Made by a program: the position numbers and the translations under genes. The notes below the pieces were generated by a model that worked only from the letters and a program-made list of their open reading frames with translations, did not search any database and was not told the origin of the DNA. Source: Paracoccaceae bacterium (GTDB taxonomy: Bacteria > Pseudomonadota > Alphaproteobacteria > Rhodobacterales > Rhodobacteraceae). From it: a stretch of DNA of 50,640 bases. The DNA lies in NCBI GenBank assembly GCA_027484915.1, contig JAIXSA010000051.1, positions 1 through 50,640 of the forward strand, read 5' to 3'. Below are positions 7,868-16,073 of the stretch, piece by piece (the stretch's first letter is position 1; each line of letters starts with the position of its first letter).

Positions 7868-8248
7868 CTAGCCCGCCGCTTGCAGCAGATAGGCCACGAC
7901 ATCCTCCAATTCGTTGTCGCGCTTCAGGCCGTTGAAATTCATCTTCGTCCCCGGAACCACCTTGCGCGGATTGGCGAGGTAGACCTTCAGCGTCTCTTCC
8001 GACCAGACGATGCCCGCGGCCTTCATCGGTTCCGAATAGACGTAGCCCTCCAGCGTGCCCGAGGTGCGGCCGATCAGCCCGATCAGGCTGGGGCCAAGCT
8101 TCTTGTCCTCGGTCGGTACCAGCGCATGGCACTCTCCGCAGCGGATCGCGAAAAGTTCGGCCCCGCGCGTGGCGTTGCCTTCTTCCGCCCGGGCCGACGC
8201 TGCGGTCAGTACGCTTAGCGCAAGGGCGGGAATGGAAAGGCACTTCAT
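7868..8248 (-). CDS. Class I cytochrome c
   Basis: The 126-residue precursor has a Sec signal peptide (cleavage near ASARA), a haem attachment site CGECH at about residues 37-41, and a downstream methionine ligand in GTKMNF. This is the pattern of a small soluble periplasmic c-type cytochrome, related to mitochondrial cytochrome c by the KKLGPSLIGLIGR segment. It lies 44 nt after an FAD-dependent oxidoreductase gene on the same strand and may share its transcript. Its redox partner is not shown by sequence. Confidence 0.88.
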   Translation of the reverse strand: MKCLSIPALALSVLTAASARAEEGNATRGAELFAIRCGECHALVPTEDKKLGPSLIGLIGRTSGTLEGYVYSEPMKAAGIVWSEETLKVYLANPRKVVPGTKMNFNGLKRDNELEDVVAYLLQAAG

Positions 8249-8292
8249 GGGAAATCTCCTTGTTCAATCTGGCCACGGAAAAGAGGGTGGGG

Positions 8293-9684
8293 TCAGCTCT
8301 CCGGCAGGATGTTCTGGTTGAAGCGGAACATGTTGCCCGGATCCCACTTGCCCTTGATCCGCGCCAGCCGGTCGTAGGACGCGCCATGTGCCCGCCGGGT
8401 GAGGTCCTGGCCATCCTCGTCCAGACCGGGGAAGTTCAGGTACATCCGTCCCTGCATCGCGTGCCGCCGGAACCGCGTCCAGGCGGCGCGCGTCCAGTCG
8501 CGCACCAGGTCGTCCTCGGCCGGGTCGGCCCAGACGGAATCGAGCGAGTACATCCAGCGGAAACTGCGGTCGCCGAAGGCCGTTGCCTCTGCCGGGACCC
8601 GCGCGGTTGCCCCGCCGAAGTTCCAGAAGGACGAGATCGACTTGTCCGAGGGGTTCGCCACGGCATTCGCCAGGCCTTCGTCGATCATCTCGTCCGATAG
8701 GTCGGCCATCAGATGGCTTTTCCAGTAGCAACGGTACTGGCCGGTCGGGAACAGCGGGTCGAACAGCGTCTGGACGTCGCAATAGGCCATCCGGCCCGAG
8801 AAATCCGCCACCTTGGGGCCGAGGTCGCGCAGGTGGGCGACAAGGGTCTCGCCCTCGGCCGCATCCCCGGCATAGACCGCGGCGATGGTATAGCAGCGCT
8901 GGCCCCAGTAGGCGCTGTCGTAGTCGGGGCTTTCCGGCACGGTCGAGAATTCGACCAGCGACCCAAGGACGTCGGCATGACGGGTGACGAAGTCACGCCA
9001 GACCCGGATCGGACCCGCCCCGGCCGAGGCCGGATAGATCGGGGCGCAGAACATGACCTCCGGGCCGAACGGATGCAGCGCGAAGCAGAAGCGCGAGACG
9101 ACGCCGAAGTTGCCGCCCCCGCCACGCAGGGCCCAGAAAAGGTCGGGATGGTGCGTGGCATCGGTCAGAACGATGTCGCCCTGCGCCGTGACCACTTCGG
9201 CCGCCAGAAGGTTGTCGACGGTCAGCCCATGCCGTGACCGCAGCCAGCCCACGCCGCCCGAAAGGGTCAGCCCCGCCACCCCGGTTTCCGAGATCAGCCC
9301 GCCGGGCGTGGCCAGCCCATGCGCCTGGGTCGCCCGGTCCACATCCTGCCAAAGGGCGCCCCCCTCGACCCAGGCCGTGCGGGCCGCGGGGTCGACGGTC
9401 ACGCCGCGCATCGGCGAGAGGTCCAGCATCAGCGAGCCTGCGCCGACCGCATGTCCGGCCACGTTGTGCCCCCCCGCCTTGATCGACACCGGCAGGCCCT
9501 GCGCCGCAGCCCAGAGGATGCCCGACCGGATATCGTCGGTCGTCCGGCAGGGCAGGATCGCGACGGGCATCCGGTCGATCATGCCATTCCAGACCACGCG
9601 GCTGCGGTCGAAATCGGCCATGCCGGGCCGCAATAGCCGCTGGTCCCATCCGGCGGGAATGGGGGTGCTGGGGTGGATCGTCAT
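8293..9684 (-). CDS. FAD-binding oxidoreductase of the PCMH/berberine-bridge (BBE) type
   Basis: The 463-residue protein has the PCMH FAD domain (VSIKAGGHNVAGHAVG, with the histidine of GGHN likely bound covalently to FAD), the CAGG-like region LTLSGGVGWLRSRHGLTVDN, and a C-terminal BBE segment ending in YDRLARIKGKWDPGNMFRFNQNI. Family members oxidise sugars, alkaloids or other alcohols, usually with oxygen. No signal peptide is visible, so it should be cytosolic. The start at 9684 follows a GGGAGG ribosome binding site; longer upstream frames run into the divergent promoter region. It is transcribed divergently from a GlxA-type regulator and followed by a cytochrome c gene. Confidence 0.85.
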   Translation of the reverse strand: MTIHPSTPIPAGWDQRLLRPGMADFDRSRVVWNGMIDRMPVAILPCRTTDDIRSGILWAAAQGLPVSIKAGGHNVAGHAVGAGSLMLDLSPMRGVTVDPAARTAWVEGGALWQDVDRATQAHGLATPGGLISETGVAGLTLSGGVGWLRSRHGLTVDNLLAAEVVTAQGDIVLTDATHHPDLFWALRGGGGNFGVVSRFCFALHPFGPEVMFCAPIYPASAGAGPIRVWRDFVTRHADVLGSLVEFSTVPESPDYDSAYWGQRCYTIAAVYAGDAAEGETLVAHLRDLGPKVADFSGRMAYCDVQTLFDPLFPTGQYRCYWKSHLMADLSDEMIDEGLANAVANPSDKSISSFWNFGGATARVPAEATAFGDRSFRWMYSLDSVWADPAEDDLVRDWTRAAWTRFRRHAMQGRMYLNFPGLDEDGQDLTRRAHGASYDRLARIKGKWDPGNMFRFNQNILPES

Positions 9685-9783
9685 CGTGGCCTCCCTCTCT
9701 TGTTCCCCTGACGATGCCAGATTCCGGCTTTTCGGTGAGAGGAGAAGCAGACAGAATAGGTCCAAATCGGACAGGAGCCCGCG

Positions 9784-10800
9784 ATGGAAGACCGGCGTCC
9801 CGTTGTTGCCATCCTTGTCGGCCCCACCACCTCGGCCGCCGTGCTCTACGGGATATTCGACGTCCTGCAGTCGGTCGGTTCGGTCTATCCCGACATGGTG
9901 TTCGGCGCGCCCGGAGGCGAGCGCCTGACCGTCCGCATCGTTTCGCAGGACGGCAAGCCCTTCCGCTGTCCGGGCAATGTCCTCGTCGAGCCGCACGACA
10001 GCCTAGACAGCCTGCAGGACTGCGACATTGCCATCGTCTGCGACATGTACAGCCCGATTCACAGCGTCCCGCGACGCGACTATGCGGTCTACGGACCCTG
10101 GCTGCGCGCGCTGCACGCCAAGGGGGTGCTCATCGGGTCGGTCTGTTCCGGGTCGCTTGTCCTGGCCGAGGCCGGATTGGTCGACGGGCGCGAAGTGGCC
10201 TCGCACTGGGCCTATGCCGAGCTTTTCGCCAAGGAATACCCCGCCTGCCGCCTGCACCGCGACAGCATCCTGTGCCTGACCCATGAGGCTGACCGGATCA
10301 TCACCGCTGGGGGCGTGACGTCCTGGCAGGAACTGGTCCTCTACGTCATCGCCCGGCTTTGCGGACGCGAGGCGGCGTTGCAGACGGCGAAGGTCCATCT
10401 GTTGGCCGGACACGAAAGCGGACAGCTGCCCTTTGCCGAGATGAACCGACATGTGGGCACCGGCGATGCGGTGGTCCTGGCCTGTCGCCGCTACATCGAC
10501 GAGACATTCACCGAGCCGAACCCGGTCCAGCGCATGGTCGATGTCTCGGGCCTGAACACGCGGACCTTTGCCCGGCGCTTCCGCAGCGAAACGGGCACGA
10601 CTGCGATCGACTATGTGGTCCGACTGCGCATCGAGGAGGCCAAGCGGATGCTCGAAGGCTCTCGCACACCGGTTGACGATGTGTCCTGGCAGGTGGGCTA
10701 CCAGGACCCGGCCGCCTTCCGTCGGGCGTTCCGCAAGCTGGTGGGAGAAACCCCGGCTGAGTATCGGCGACGCTTCTCGCTGGTCGGGATGCCGGCCTAG
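9784..10800 (+). CDS. GlxA-family transcriptional regulator (DJ-1/PfpI domain plus AraC DNA-binding domain)
   Basis: The 338-residue protein joins an N-terminal DJ-1/PfpI-like glutamine-amidotransferase fold (with SVCSGSLVLAEAGLVDGR around the nucleophile elbow) to a C-terminal AraC/XylS helix-turn-helix domain (FRSETGTTAIDYVVRLRIEEAKRML, then WQVGYQDPAAFRRAFRKLVGETPAEYRRRF). Such proteins sense small metabolites. It is divergent from the BBE oxidoreductase with a gap of about 99 bp, so that operon is its likely target. The gap holds a short GTCC/GGAC inverted repeat just before this gene. Confidence 0.9.
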   Translation: MEDRRPVVAILVGPTTSAAVLYGIFDVLQSVGSVYPDMVFGAPGGERLTVRIVSQDGKPFRCPGNVLVEPHDSLDSLQDCDIAIVCDMYSPIHSVPRRDYAVYGPWLRALHAKGVLIGSVCSGSLVLAEAGLVDGREVASHWAYAELFAKEYPACRLHRDSILCLTHEADRIITAGGVTSWQELVLYVIARLCGREAALQTAKVHLLAGHESGQLPFAEMNRHVGTGDAVVLACRRYIDETFTEPNPVQRMVDVSGLNTRTFARRFRSETGTTAIDYVVRLRIEEAKRMLEGSRTPVDDVSWQVGYQDPAAFRRAFRKLVGETPAEYRRRFSLVGMPA

Positions 10801-10812
10801 GGACCGCCGCCG

Positions 10813-12216
10813 TCAGCCTTGCGCCCAGGGACCATGCGGATGGTCCAGCCCGTCCAGCCGCTGGAACCCGTGCAGCCCGAAGAAGTCGCGCTGGCCCTGG
10901 ATCATGTTGGCGGTGCCGCGCGCGGTGCGCATCAGGTCGAACCAGGCCAGGCCCCCGGACAAGGCGGGCAGCGCATGGCCATGCAGCGCGCCTGCGGCCA
11001 CCACTCGGCGCAGGGCGGGGGTCGATTGGCGCAGAAGATCGGCGAAGAACGGGGCCAGCATCAGGTTGCGGGTCGGATCCTGGCCCAGCGCCTCGGCCAT
11101 GTCGTTCAGCATCGCCGAGCGGATGATGCAGCCTGCACGCCAGACCCGGGCGATGGCGGGCATGTCCAGCGCCCAGGCGAATTCGCCCGCCGCCGCCGTC
11201 ATCATCGCGAAGCCCTGCGCATAGCACAGGATCTTGCCCGCGATCAGCGCCTGTTCCAGATCGTCCAGCGCGACCTCGGCCCGCTGCGGGGCCGCGCCAT
11301 ACAGCGCCTCGCCCGCTGCCCGTTCGCCCCGACGGGACGAAACGTTTCGCGCCATCACCGCGGCCTCGATCACCGGGATCGGAGTGCCCAGGTTCTGCGC
11401 CTCGATCGCCGTCCAGCGCCCGGTGCCTTTCTGGCCCGCCGCGTCGACGATCATGTCCAGAAGCGGCCCACCCTTGACCGGATCGACAGCCCCCGCGACG
11501 GCGGCGGAAATCTCGACCAGATAGGACTGCAGGACACCTTCGTTCCAGCGGGCGAAGACCGGGGCGATGTCAGCCGCCGCCATCCCCAGCCCGTCGCGCA
11601 TCACGCCGTAGACCTCGGCGATCATCTGCATGTCGGCATACTCAATGCCGTTGTGGACCGCCTTGACGAAATGCCCGGCCCCAGTCTCGCCCATGTGGCC
11701 GGCGCAAGGCGTGCCGTCCTCGGCCTTCGCGGCGATGGCGCGGAAGACGGCGGCCATGCGGTCCCAGTCCGGACGCGTGCCCCCGGCCATGATCGCCGGG
11801 CCGTGCCGCGCGCCCTCTTCCCCGCCCGAGACGCCGATGCCCATGAAGCGGAACGGGAGACCGGCCGCCGCGCGGCGGTTGGTGTCGTGAAAGTTGGCGT
11901 TGCCCGCGTCGATCACCAGGTCGTCGGGCGCCAGGTGCGGCGCCAGTGCGGCCAGCATGTCGTCCACGGCCTGGCCCGCCGGGACCATCAGGATGATCGA
12001 CCTGGGCGCGGCCATCGCGGCGACCAGACCGGCCAGCGTGTCAGTGGGCACCACGCGGGGCGCAAGCTCGCCTGCACCCGCGCGGAACGCCTGCGTGACC
12101 GAAGCCGTGCGGTTCCAGACGGCGATGGGAAAGCCCTTCTCGGCGATGTTCAGCGCCAAGGCCGCGCCCATCGTGCCCAGGCCGATCAGTCCAACCTGCG
12201 GTTTCGTCACGGCCAT
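10813..12216 (-). CDS. gnd: 6-phosphogluconate dehydrogenase (decarboxylating)
   Basis: The 467-residue protein oxidises 6-phosphogluconate to ribulose 5-phosphate and CO2 with NADP in the pentose phosphate pathway. It has the Rossmann motif GLGTMG, the signature IDAGNANFHDTNRRA, the substrate motif GVSGGEEGARHGP, the catalytic lysine region HFVKAVHNGIEYADMQ, and the late GTGRWTAIEAQNLGTPI and RDFFGLHGFQR segments. The length is normal. Its start lies 10 nt inside the end of the upstream lactonase gene, so the two form an operon that feeds gluconate-derived carbon into pentose phosphates. Confidence 0.96.
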   Translation of the reverse strand: MAVTKPQVGLIGLGTMGAALALNIAEKGFPIAVWNRTASVTQAFRAGAGELAPRVVPTDTLAGLVAAMAAPRSIILMVPAGQAVDDMLAALAPHLAPDDLVIDAGNANFHDTNRRAAAGLPFRFMGIGVSGGEEGARHGPAIMAGGTRPDWDRMAAVFRAIAAKAEDGTPCAGHMGETGAGHFVKAVHNGIEYADMQMIAEVYGVMRDGLGMAAADIAPVFARWNEGVLQSYLVEISAAVAGAVDPVKGGPLLDMIVDAAGQKGTGRWTAIEAQNLGTPIPVIEAAVMARNVSSRRGERAAGEALYGAAPQRAEVALDDLEQALIAGKILCYAQGFAMMTAAAGEFAWALDMPAIARVWRAGCIIRSAMLNDMAEALGQDPTRNLMLAPFFADLLRQSTPALRRVVAAGALHGHALPALSGGLAWFDLMRTARGTANMIQGQRDFFGLHGFQRLDGLDHPHGPWAQG

Positions 12217-13109
12217 TGCGCGCCCTTCCGGTTAAGGACGACCGAGTAGAGCCCGGTCGTCGCGGTGATGAACAGCCGATGCTTCGCCCGCCCGCCGAAG
12301 CAAAGGTTGGACACGATCTCGGGCACCAGGATCTTGCCCATCAGATGCCCGTCTGGCGCAAGGCAGTGCACCCCGTCGCCAGCCGAGGACCAGAGGTTTC
12401 CCTCTTCGTCCATGCGGATGCCGTCGGCGCAGCCGGGTTCGATCCGGTGGAAGAGGGAACCCTTGCCGGGCCGCCCGGTTCCCGTGTCGAAGACCAGGAT
12501 GTGCCGGGGATCGTCATGGCCAACCCGTCCGGTATCGGCGACATAGAGGCGGCTTTCGTCGGGACTGAAGGCAAGGCCGTTCGGACAGGCCATGTCGGTG
12601 ATCACCGCCTCCAGCGTCCCGTCCGGGTCGACGCGGTAGACGCAGCAGGGAAGTTCGGAGTCCGCCTTGAAGCCTTCGTAGTTGCTGGCGATCCCGTAAT
12701 GCGGATCGGTGAACCAGATCGCCCCGTCACGGCTGACCACCACGTCATTGGGGCTGTTCAGCCGCTTGCCCCGGTAGCTGTCGGCGATGACCGTGATGGA
12801 CCCATCCCATTCCGTCCGCGCCACCCGCCGCGTGCCGTGTTCGCAGCTGATCAGCCGCCCCTGCCGGTCCCGCGTATGCCCGTTCGCGTAGTTGGCCGGC
12901 GCGCGGAATGTGGTCAGGCCCGCCTCGCTCCACCGCAGGATGCGGTCGTTGGGGATATCCGAGAAGAGAAGGCATTGCTGGTCGCCAAACCAGACCGGTC
13001 CCTCGGCCCAGTCGAAGCCCTCGGCGAGTTTCTTCAGCGGCGCGTTGAAGAGGACATACTGTCCGAACAGGGGATCGACGATCTCGAACCACGAAGCGCT
13101 TGCGGTCAT
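12207..13109 (-). CDS. SMP-30/gluconolactonase family lactonase
   Basis: The 300-residue protein is a six-bladed beta-propeller of the SMP-30/gluconolactonase type. Characteristic segments are EGPVWFGDQQCLLFSDIPNDRI, RLNSPNDVVVSRDGAIWFTDPHYGI, and PNGLAFSPDESRLYVADTG, which carry the metal ligands (Glu, Asn, Asp). It should open glucono-1,5-lactone or a related sugar lactone to the acid. No signal peptide is evident. It overlaps gnd and is divergent from the SDR and gluconokinase genes, so it probably supplies gluconate to this module. Confidence 0.88.
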   Translation of the reverse strand: MTASASWFEIVDPLFGQYVLFNAPLKKLAEGFDWAEGPVWFGDQQCLLFSDIPNDRILRWSEAGLTTFRAPANYANGHTRDRQGRLISCEHGTRRVARTEWDGSITVIADSYRGKRLNSPNDVVVSRDGAIWFTDPHYGIASNYEGFKADSELPCCVYRVDPDGTLEAVITDMACPNGLAFSPDESRLYVADTGRVGHDDPRHILVFDTGTGRPGKGSLFHRIEPGCADGIRMDEEGNLWSSAGDGVHCLAPDGHLMGKILVPEIVSNLCFGGRAKHRLFITATTGLYSVVLNRKGAQWP

Positions 13110-13174
13110 GGGTCACCTCCGTTAGCGCTCACTCTCGCCCAGCGGACGCGGGGGCACAAGACGCGGAGGGGCCG

Positions 13175-13930
13175 ATGTCGCATTCCTTGTTCGACCTGAC
13201 GGGGCGGCGTGCGCTGGTGACGGGGGCGTCACAAGGGATCGGCCTTGCGCTGGCGCAGGGGTTGGCCGGGGCCGGCGCGCAGGTGGTGATCAACGGGCGC
13301 GACCGGGCACGCGCCGAAGCGGCGGCAGCGGACATTCCGGGGGCCGAGGTGCTGGTCTTTGACGTGACCGACCACGATGCGGCGCGCGACGCCGTGGACG
13401 GGTTCGAGGCGGCGGGCAAGCCCATCGAAATCCTGGTCAACAACGCGGGCATCCAGCACCGGGCACCGTTGCAGGACTTCCCGGCCGAGGCCTTCGAGCG
13501 TCTGCTGCAGACCAACGTCGCAAGCGTCTTCCACGTGGGCCAGGCCGTCGCCCGGCACATGATCGCGCGGGGGCGCGGGCGGATCATCAACATCGCCTCG
13601 GTCCAGACCGCCCTCGCCCGCCCCGGAATCGCGCCCTACACGGCCACCAAGGGGGCCGTGGGCAACCTGACCAAGGGTATGGCGACCGACTGGGCGCGGT
13701 TCGGGGTGACCTGCAATGCCATCGCGCCGGGGTACTTCGAGACCCCGCTGAACGCCGCGCTGATGGCTGACCCGGAGTTCGACGCCTGGCTGAAGAAACG
13801 CACCCCCGCCGGGCGCTGGGGCAAGGTCGAGGAGTTGACGGGCGCCTGCATCTTCCTCGCCTCGGACGCGGCAAGCTTCGTGAACGGTCACATTCTTTAC
13901 GTGGACGGCGGCATATCGGTGTCTCTGTGA
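13175..13930 (+). CDS. SDR oxidoreductase, gluconate 5-dehydrogenase-like
   Basis: The 251-residue classical short-chain dehydrogenase has the cofactor motif GASQGIG, the structural NNAG, and the active-site serine (IASVQ) with YTATK. The opening LFDLTGRRALVTGASQGIG is typical of the gluconate 5-dehydrogenase (IdnO/Gno) group, which interconverts gluconate and 5-ketogluconate. The start at 13175 follows a GGAGGG site. The kinase gene starts within its stop codon. Assignment to gluconate rests on both sequence style and neighbours (lactonase, gluconokinase, gnd). Confidence 0.8.
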   Translation: MSHSLFDLTGRRALVTGASQGIGLALAQGLAGAGAQVVINGRDRARAEAAAADIPGAEVLVFDVTDHDAARDAVDGFEAAGKPIEILVNNAGIQHRAPLQDFPAEAFERLLQTNVASVFHVGQAVARHMIARGRGRIINIASVQTALARPGIAPYTATKGAVGNLTKGMATDWARFGVTCNAIAPGYFETPLNAALMADPEFDAWLKKRTPAGRWGKVEELTGACIFLASDAASFVNGHILYVDGGISVSL

Positions 13931-14427
13931 AGCGGATCGTGGTGATGGGCGTCTCGGGCTGCGGCAAGTCCTCGGCCGGCGAGGCGCTGTCCGCGCGGCT
14001 TGGCATCCCCTATTTCGACGGCGACGACCTGCATAGAGCGGACGCGGTGGCAAAGATGCGGCAAGGCATCCCGCTGACCGACGCGGACCGCTGGCCCTGG
14101 CTGGACCGGGTGGCGGGCGTCTTGCACGACAAGGCGCCGGTGATCGTCGGCTGTTCGGCGCTGAAACGCGGATACCGCGACCGCATCCGTGCCGGGGCTG
14201 GCGGACCGGTGATCTTTGTCCATCTTGCAGGCAGCAAGGAGCTGATTGCCTCCCGCATGGGGGCGCGGACCGGGCACTACATGCCGACCTCACTTCTCGA
14301 CAGCCAGTTCGCCGCGCTGGAACCGCCCGCACCGGACGAGGCGATCACCGTGGACATCGGGCTGGACTTGCCGGATCTGGTCCGGAGCGTGCTGGAGCAG
14401 TTGCCCGATGATCGGGGCGTCACCTGA
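13927..14427 (+). CDS. gntK: Gluconokinase
   Basis: The 166-residue P-loop kinase has Walker A GVSGCGKSS, the substrate region FDGDDLHRADAVAKMRQGIPLTDADRWPWL, and CSALKRGYRDRIRAG, all typical of GntK, which phosphorylates gluconate to 6-phosphogluconate. The start is GTG within GTGA, overlapping the stop of the SDR gene by 4 nt. With gnd and the lactonase across the divergent promoter it completes a lactone to gluconate to 6-phosphogluconate to ribulose 5-phosphate route. Confidence 0.95.
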   Translation: MKRIVVMGVSGCGKSSAGEALSARLGIPYFDGDDLHRADAVAKMRQGIPLTDADRWPWLDRVAGVLHDKAPVIVGCSALKRGYRDRIRAGAGGPVIFVHLAGSKELIASRMGARTGHYMPTSLLDSQFAALEPPAPDEAITVDIGLDLPDLVRSVLEQLPDDRGVT

Positions 14428-14457
14428 ATCGAGCGCTTCGCGCGGACCTTTCCTCTC

Positions 14458-14486
14458 GCGCTTTCGCGTGAAGGACGCGAAAGCGC
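14458..14486. terminator. Hairpin after gntK
   Basis: GCGCTTTCGCG and CGCGAAAGCGC form a perfect 11-bp stem with a 7-nt loop, 30 nt after the gluconokinase stop. No T-run follows directly, so termination is likely but not certain. Confidence 0.6.
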
Positions 14487-14497
14487 TCGGCGATTGA

Positions 14498-14547
14498 GGG
14501 CGCTTCGCCCCCCAAACCCCCCGAGGATATTTGTGCAAATGTGAAAG
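14498..14547. repeat. C-rich hairpin plus GAGGATATTT element, copy 1
   Basis: A GGGCG-CTT-CGCCC hairpin is followed by a C-rich run with AAA inside it, then GAGGATATTTGTGCAAATG and TGAAAG. The same order (C-rich hairpin, C-run, GGATATTT, GCAAA, TGAAAG) recurs on the opposite strand at 27561-27650. It resembles a dispersed intergenic repeat of Rhodobacteraceae, recalled from general experience rather than checked. Confidence 0.55.
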
Positions 14548-14620
14548 GCTGACGGGACCGGGCGGAACAGGGTCGCTTTCGGTCTTGATCCGGCCGGCCT
14601 TCCGTCGCACACAAGGGAAC

Positions 14621-14816
14621 GATGGTCCCGGCCAAGCCAAGCGCGGTCGGGTGAAAAGGGAACGGGGTGAGGTGTAGGCAACAGCCGCCGAATCCCCGAC
14701 TGCCCCCGCAACTGTAAGCGGCGAGCGACCCCTCACATGCCACTGGTTTGCCGTTCGAGCGGCGGGCCGGGAAGGCAAGGGGAAGCGGCGACCCGCGAAG
14801 TCAGGAGACCTGCCAT
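14621..14816 (+). ncRNA. Cobalamin (AdoCbl) riboswitch
   Basis: All hallmark segments are present in order: a closing stem GATGG (14621) with CCATC (14812), AAAAGGGAA, the core GCCCCCGCAACTGTAAGCGG, GCCACTGG, GGGAAGGC, and the B12 box AGTCAGGAGACCTGCC at 14798-14813. The element sits 46 nt before the ATG of a DUF1636 gene that heads a corrinoid uptake and cobyric acid synthesis operon. In this class, B12 binding represses the downstream genes. The stretch between the preceding repeat and the riboswitch (14548-14620) should contain the promoter; no clear match was seen. Confidence 0.95.
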
Positions 14817-14862
14817 CGAAGCAACCAACCACCCGGGCGGGGTGCCCCGGAAGGAGTGTTCG

Positions 14863-15312
14863 ATGGTCAAGACGCAGAGGCCCGCGGCCTCACCCCCCTA
14901 TTCCGTGGCGCAATCCGCGCCGCACCAGGTGCTTGTCTGCAAGGCCTGCAAACACAAGGGCGAGGCCTGCAAACCCGGCTTTGATCTTTTGAAAAGGCTG
15001 CGGGACGCGATCTCGGCGGCTGGGCTTGGCGAGGGGTTCGAGGTTTCGGGCACGGCCTGCCTTGCGGGCTGCGTGCCCGACCACGGCGGGCCCTGTGTCG
15101 TCGGCTGGCGCGCGACGGGCAAGGCGACCTGGCTGTTCGGGGACATCGATCCCGATCAGCCGCTGGACGAATTGATCGCCTTTGCCCGAAGCTATGCCGC
15201 ACGGGACGATGGCTGGATGACAGGCCGCGACCTGCCGTCGCGGCTGTGCGATACGACCCTCGCCCGCATCCCCGCCGCGATGATCGTGACCCGCGAAGGG
15301 GCGATCCAATGA
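14863..15312 (+). CDS. DUF1636 family cysteine-rich protein of the cobalamin operon
   Basis: The 149-residue soluble protein has a ferredoxin/thioredoxin-like cysteine pattern: VCKACKHKGEAC in the first half, then TACLAGCVPDHGGPCVV. This arrangement resembles metal or 2Fe-2S binding proteins found in B12-related operons (DUF1636). Its biochemical role is not established. The start at 14863 follows a GGAAGGAG site shortly after the riboswitch. The longer frame from 14737 would run through the riboswitch and was rejected. The ATPase gene starts inside its stop codon. Confidence 0.75.
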   Translation: MVKTQRPAASPPYSVAQSAPHQVLVCKACKHKGEACKPGFDLLKRLRDAISAAGLGEGFEVSGTACLAGCVPDHGGPCVVGWRATGKATWLFGDIDPDQPLDELIAFARSYAARDDGWMTGRDLPSRLCDTTLARIPAAMIVTREGAIQ

Positions 15313-16073
15313 CGGTGCTTGAACTTCGCAACGTCACCTGGGGGCCGAAACGGGCGCCGGCGATCCTGCATGACATCTCGTTCACGCTGGCGGCGGGCGA
15401 AGTGCTGGCGATCTGCGGGGCGAACGGGGCGGGGAAATCCTCGCTTCTGCGCCTACTTTACCGCCATCAGGCGCCCCTGTCGGGATCCGTCTTGGTCGAG
15501 GGGCGCGACTTGTGGCTGACCCCCGCCCGGCAGGCCGCGCAGACCGTGGCCGCCGTGCTGCAGGAACAGCCCACCGACTTTGCCCTGACCACGCGGGACA
15601 TCGTTGCTTTGGGTCGCCTGCCGCATCGGCAGGGGATGGGACCAGGGGCGCGCGACACGGCGATCACCGAGGCAGCCCTGATGCGCATGGACCTGTCGCA
15701 TCTGGCAGATCGCCGGTTCGGCACCCTGTCGGGCGGTGAACGGCAGCGCGTGATGGTCGCCCGCGCCTTGGCGCAGGAGCCGCGCATCCTTGTGCTGGAC
15801 GAACCCACCAACCACCTCGACATCCGCCACCAGCTGGAGCTTCTGCGCCTGCTGCGCGGGCTGGGCCTCGCCGTCGTCTGCACGCTGCACGACCTGACCC
15901 TGGCGGCCGAATTCGCCGACCGCATCCTGATCCTGGACCAAGGCCGCGTGATCGCCGATGCCCCGCCCGACGAGGCCTTGACCGAGGCCACCATCGCCCG
16001 CGCCTTCCAGGTGCTGCCCCGGATCGACCGGACCGGCAGCGCCCCCCGATTCTCATTCCAGTTGGACCGCTAG
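15309..16073 (+). CDS. ABC transporter ATP-binding protein, corrinoid/siderophore type (BtuD-like)
   Basis: The 254-residue ATPase shows Walker A GANGAGKSS, signature LSGGERQRVMVARAL, Walker B ILVLDEPTNHLDI and the H-loop CTLHDLTL. The sequence style is that of FecE/BtuD ATPases that power FecCD-type permeases. Control by the B12 riboswitch suggests the cargo is cobalamin or a precursor. The start overlaps the preceding stop by 4 nt (ATGA), and the binding-protein gene begins directly after its stop. Confidence 0.88.
   Translation: MTVLELRNVTWGPKRAPAILHDISFTLAAGEVLAICGANGAGKSSLLRLLYRHQAPLSGSVLVEGRDLWLTPARQAAQTVAAVLQEQPTDFALTTRDIVALGRLPHRQGMGPGARDTAITEAALMRMDLSHLADRRFGTLSGGERQRVMVARALAQEPRILVLDEPTNHLDIRHQLELLRLLRGLGLAVVCTLHDLTLAAEFADRILILDQGRVIADAPPDEALTEATIARAFQVLPRIDRTGSAPRFSFQLDR

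Noticed and set aside
14737-14862. Upstream extension of the DUF1636 protein
   Set aside because: It would translate the 3' half of the cobalamin riboswitch, including the B12 box; the ATG at 14863 has a good ribosome binding site.
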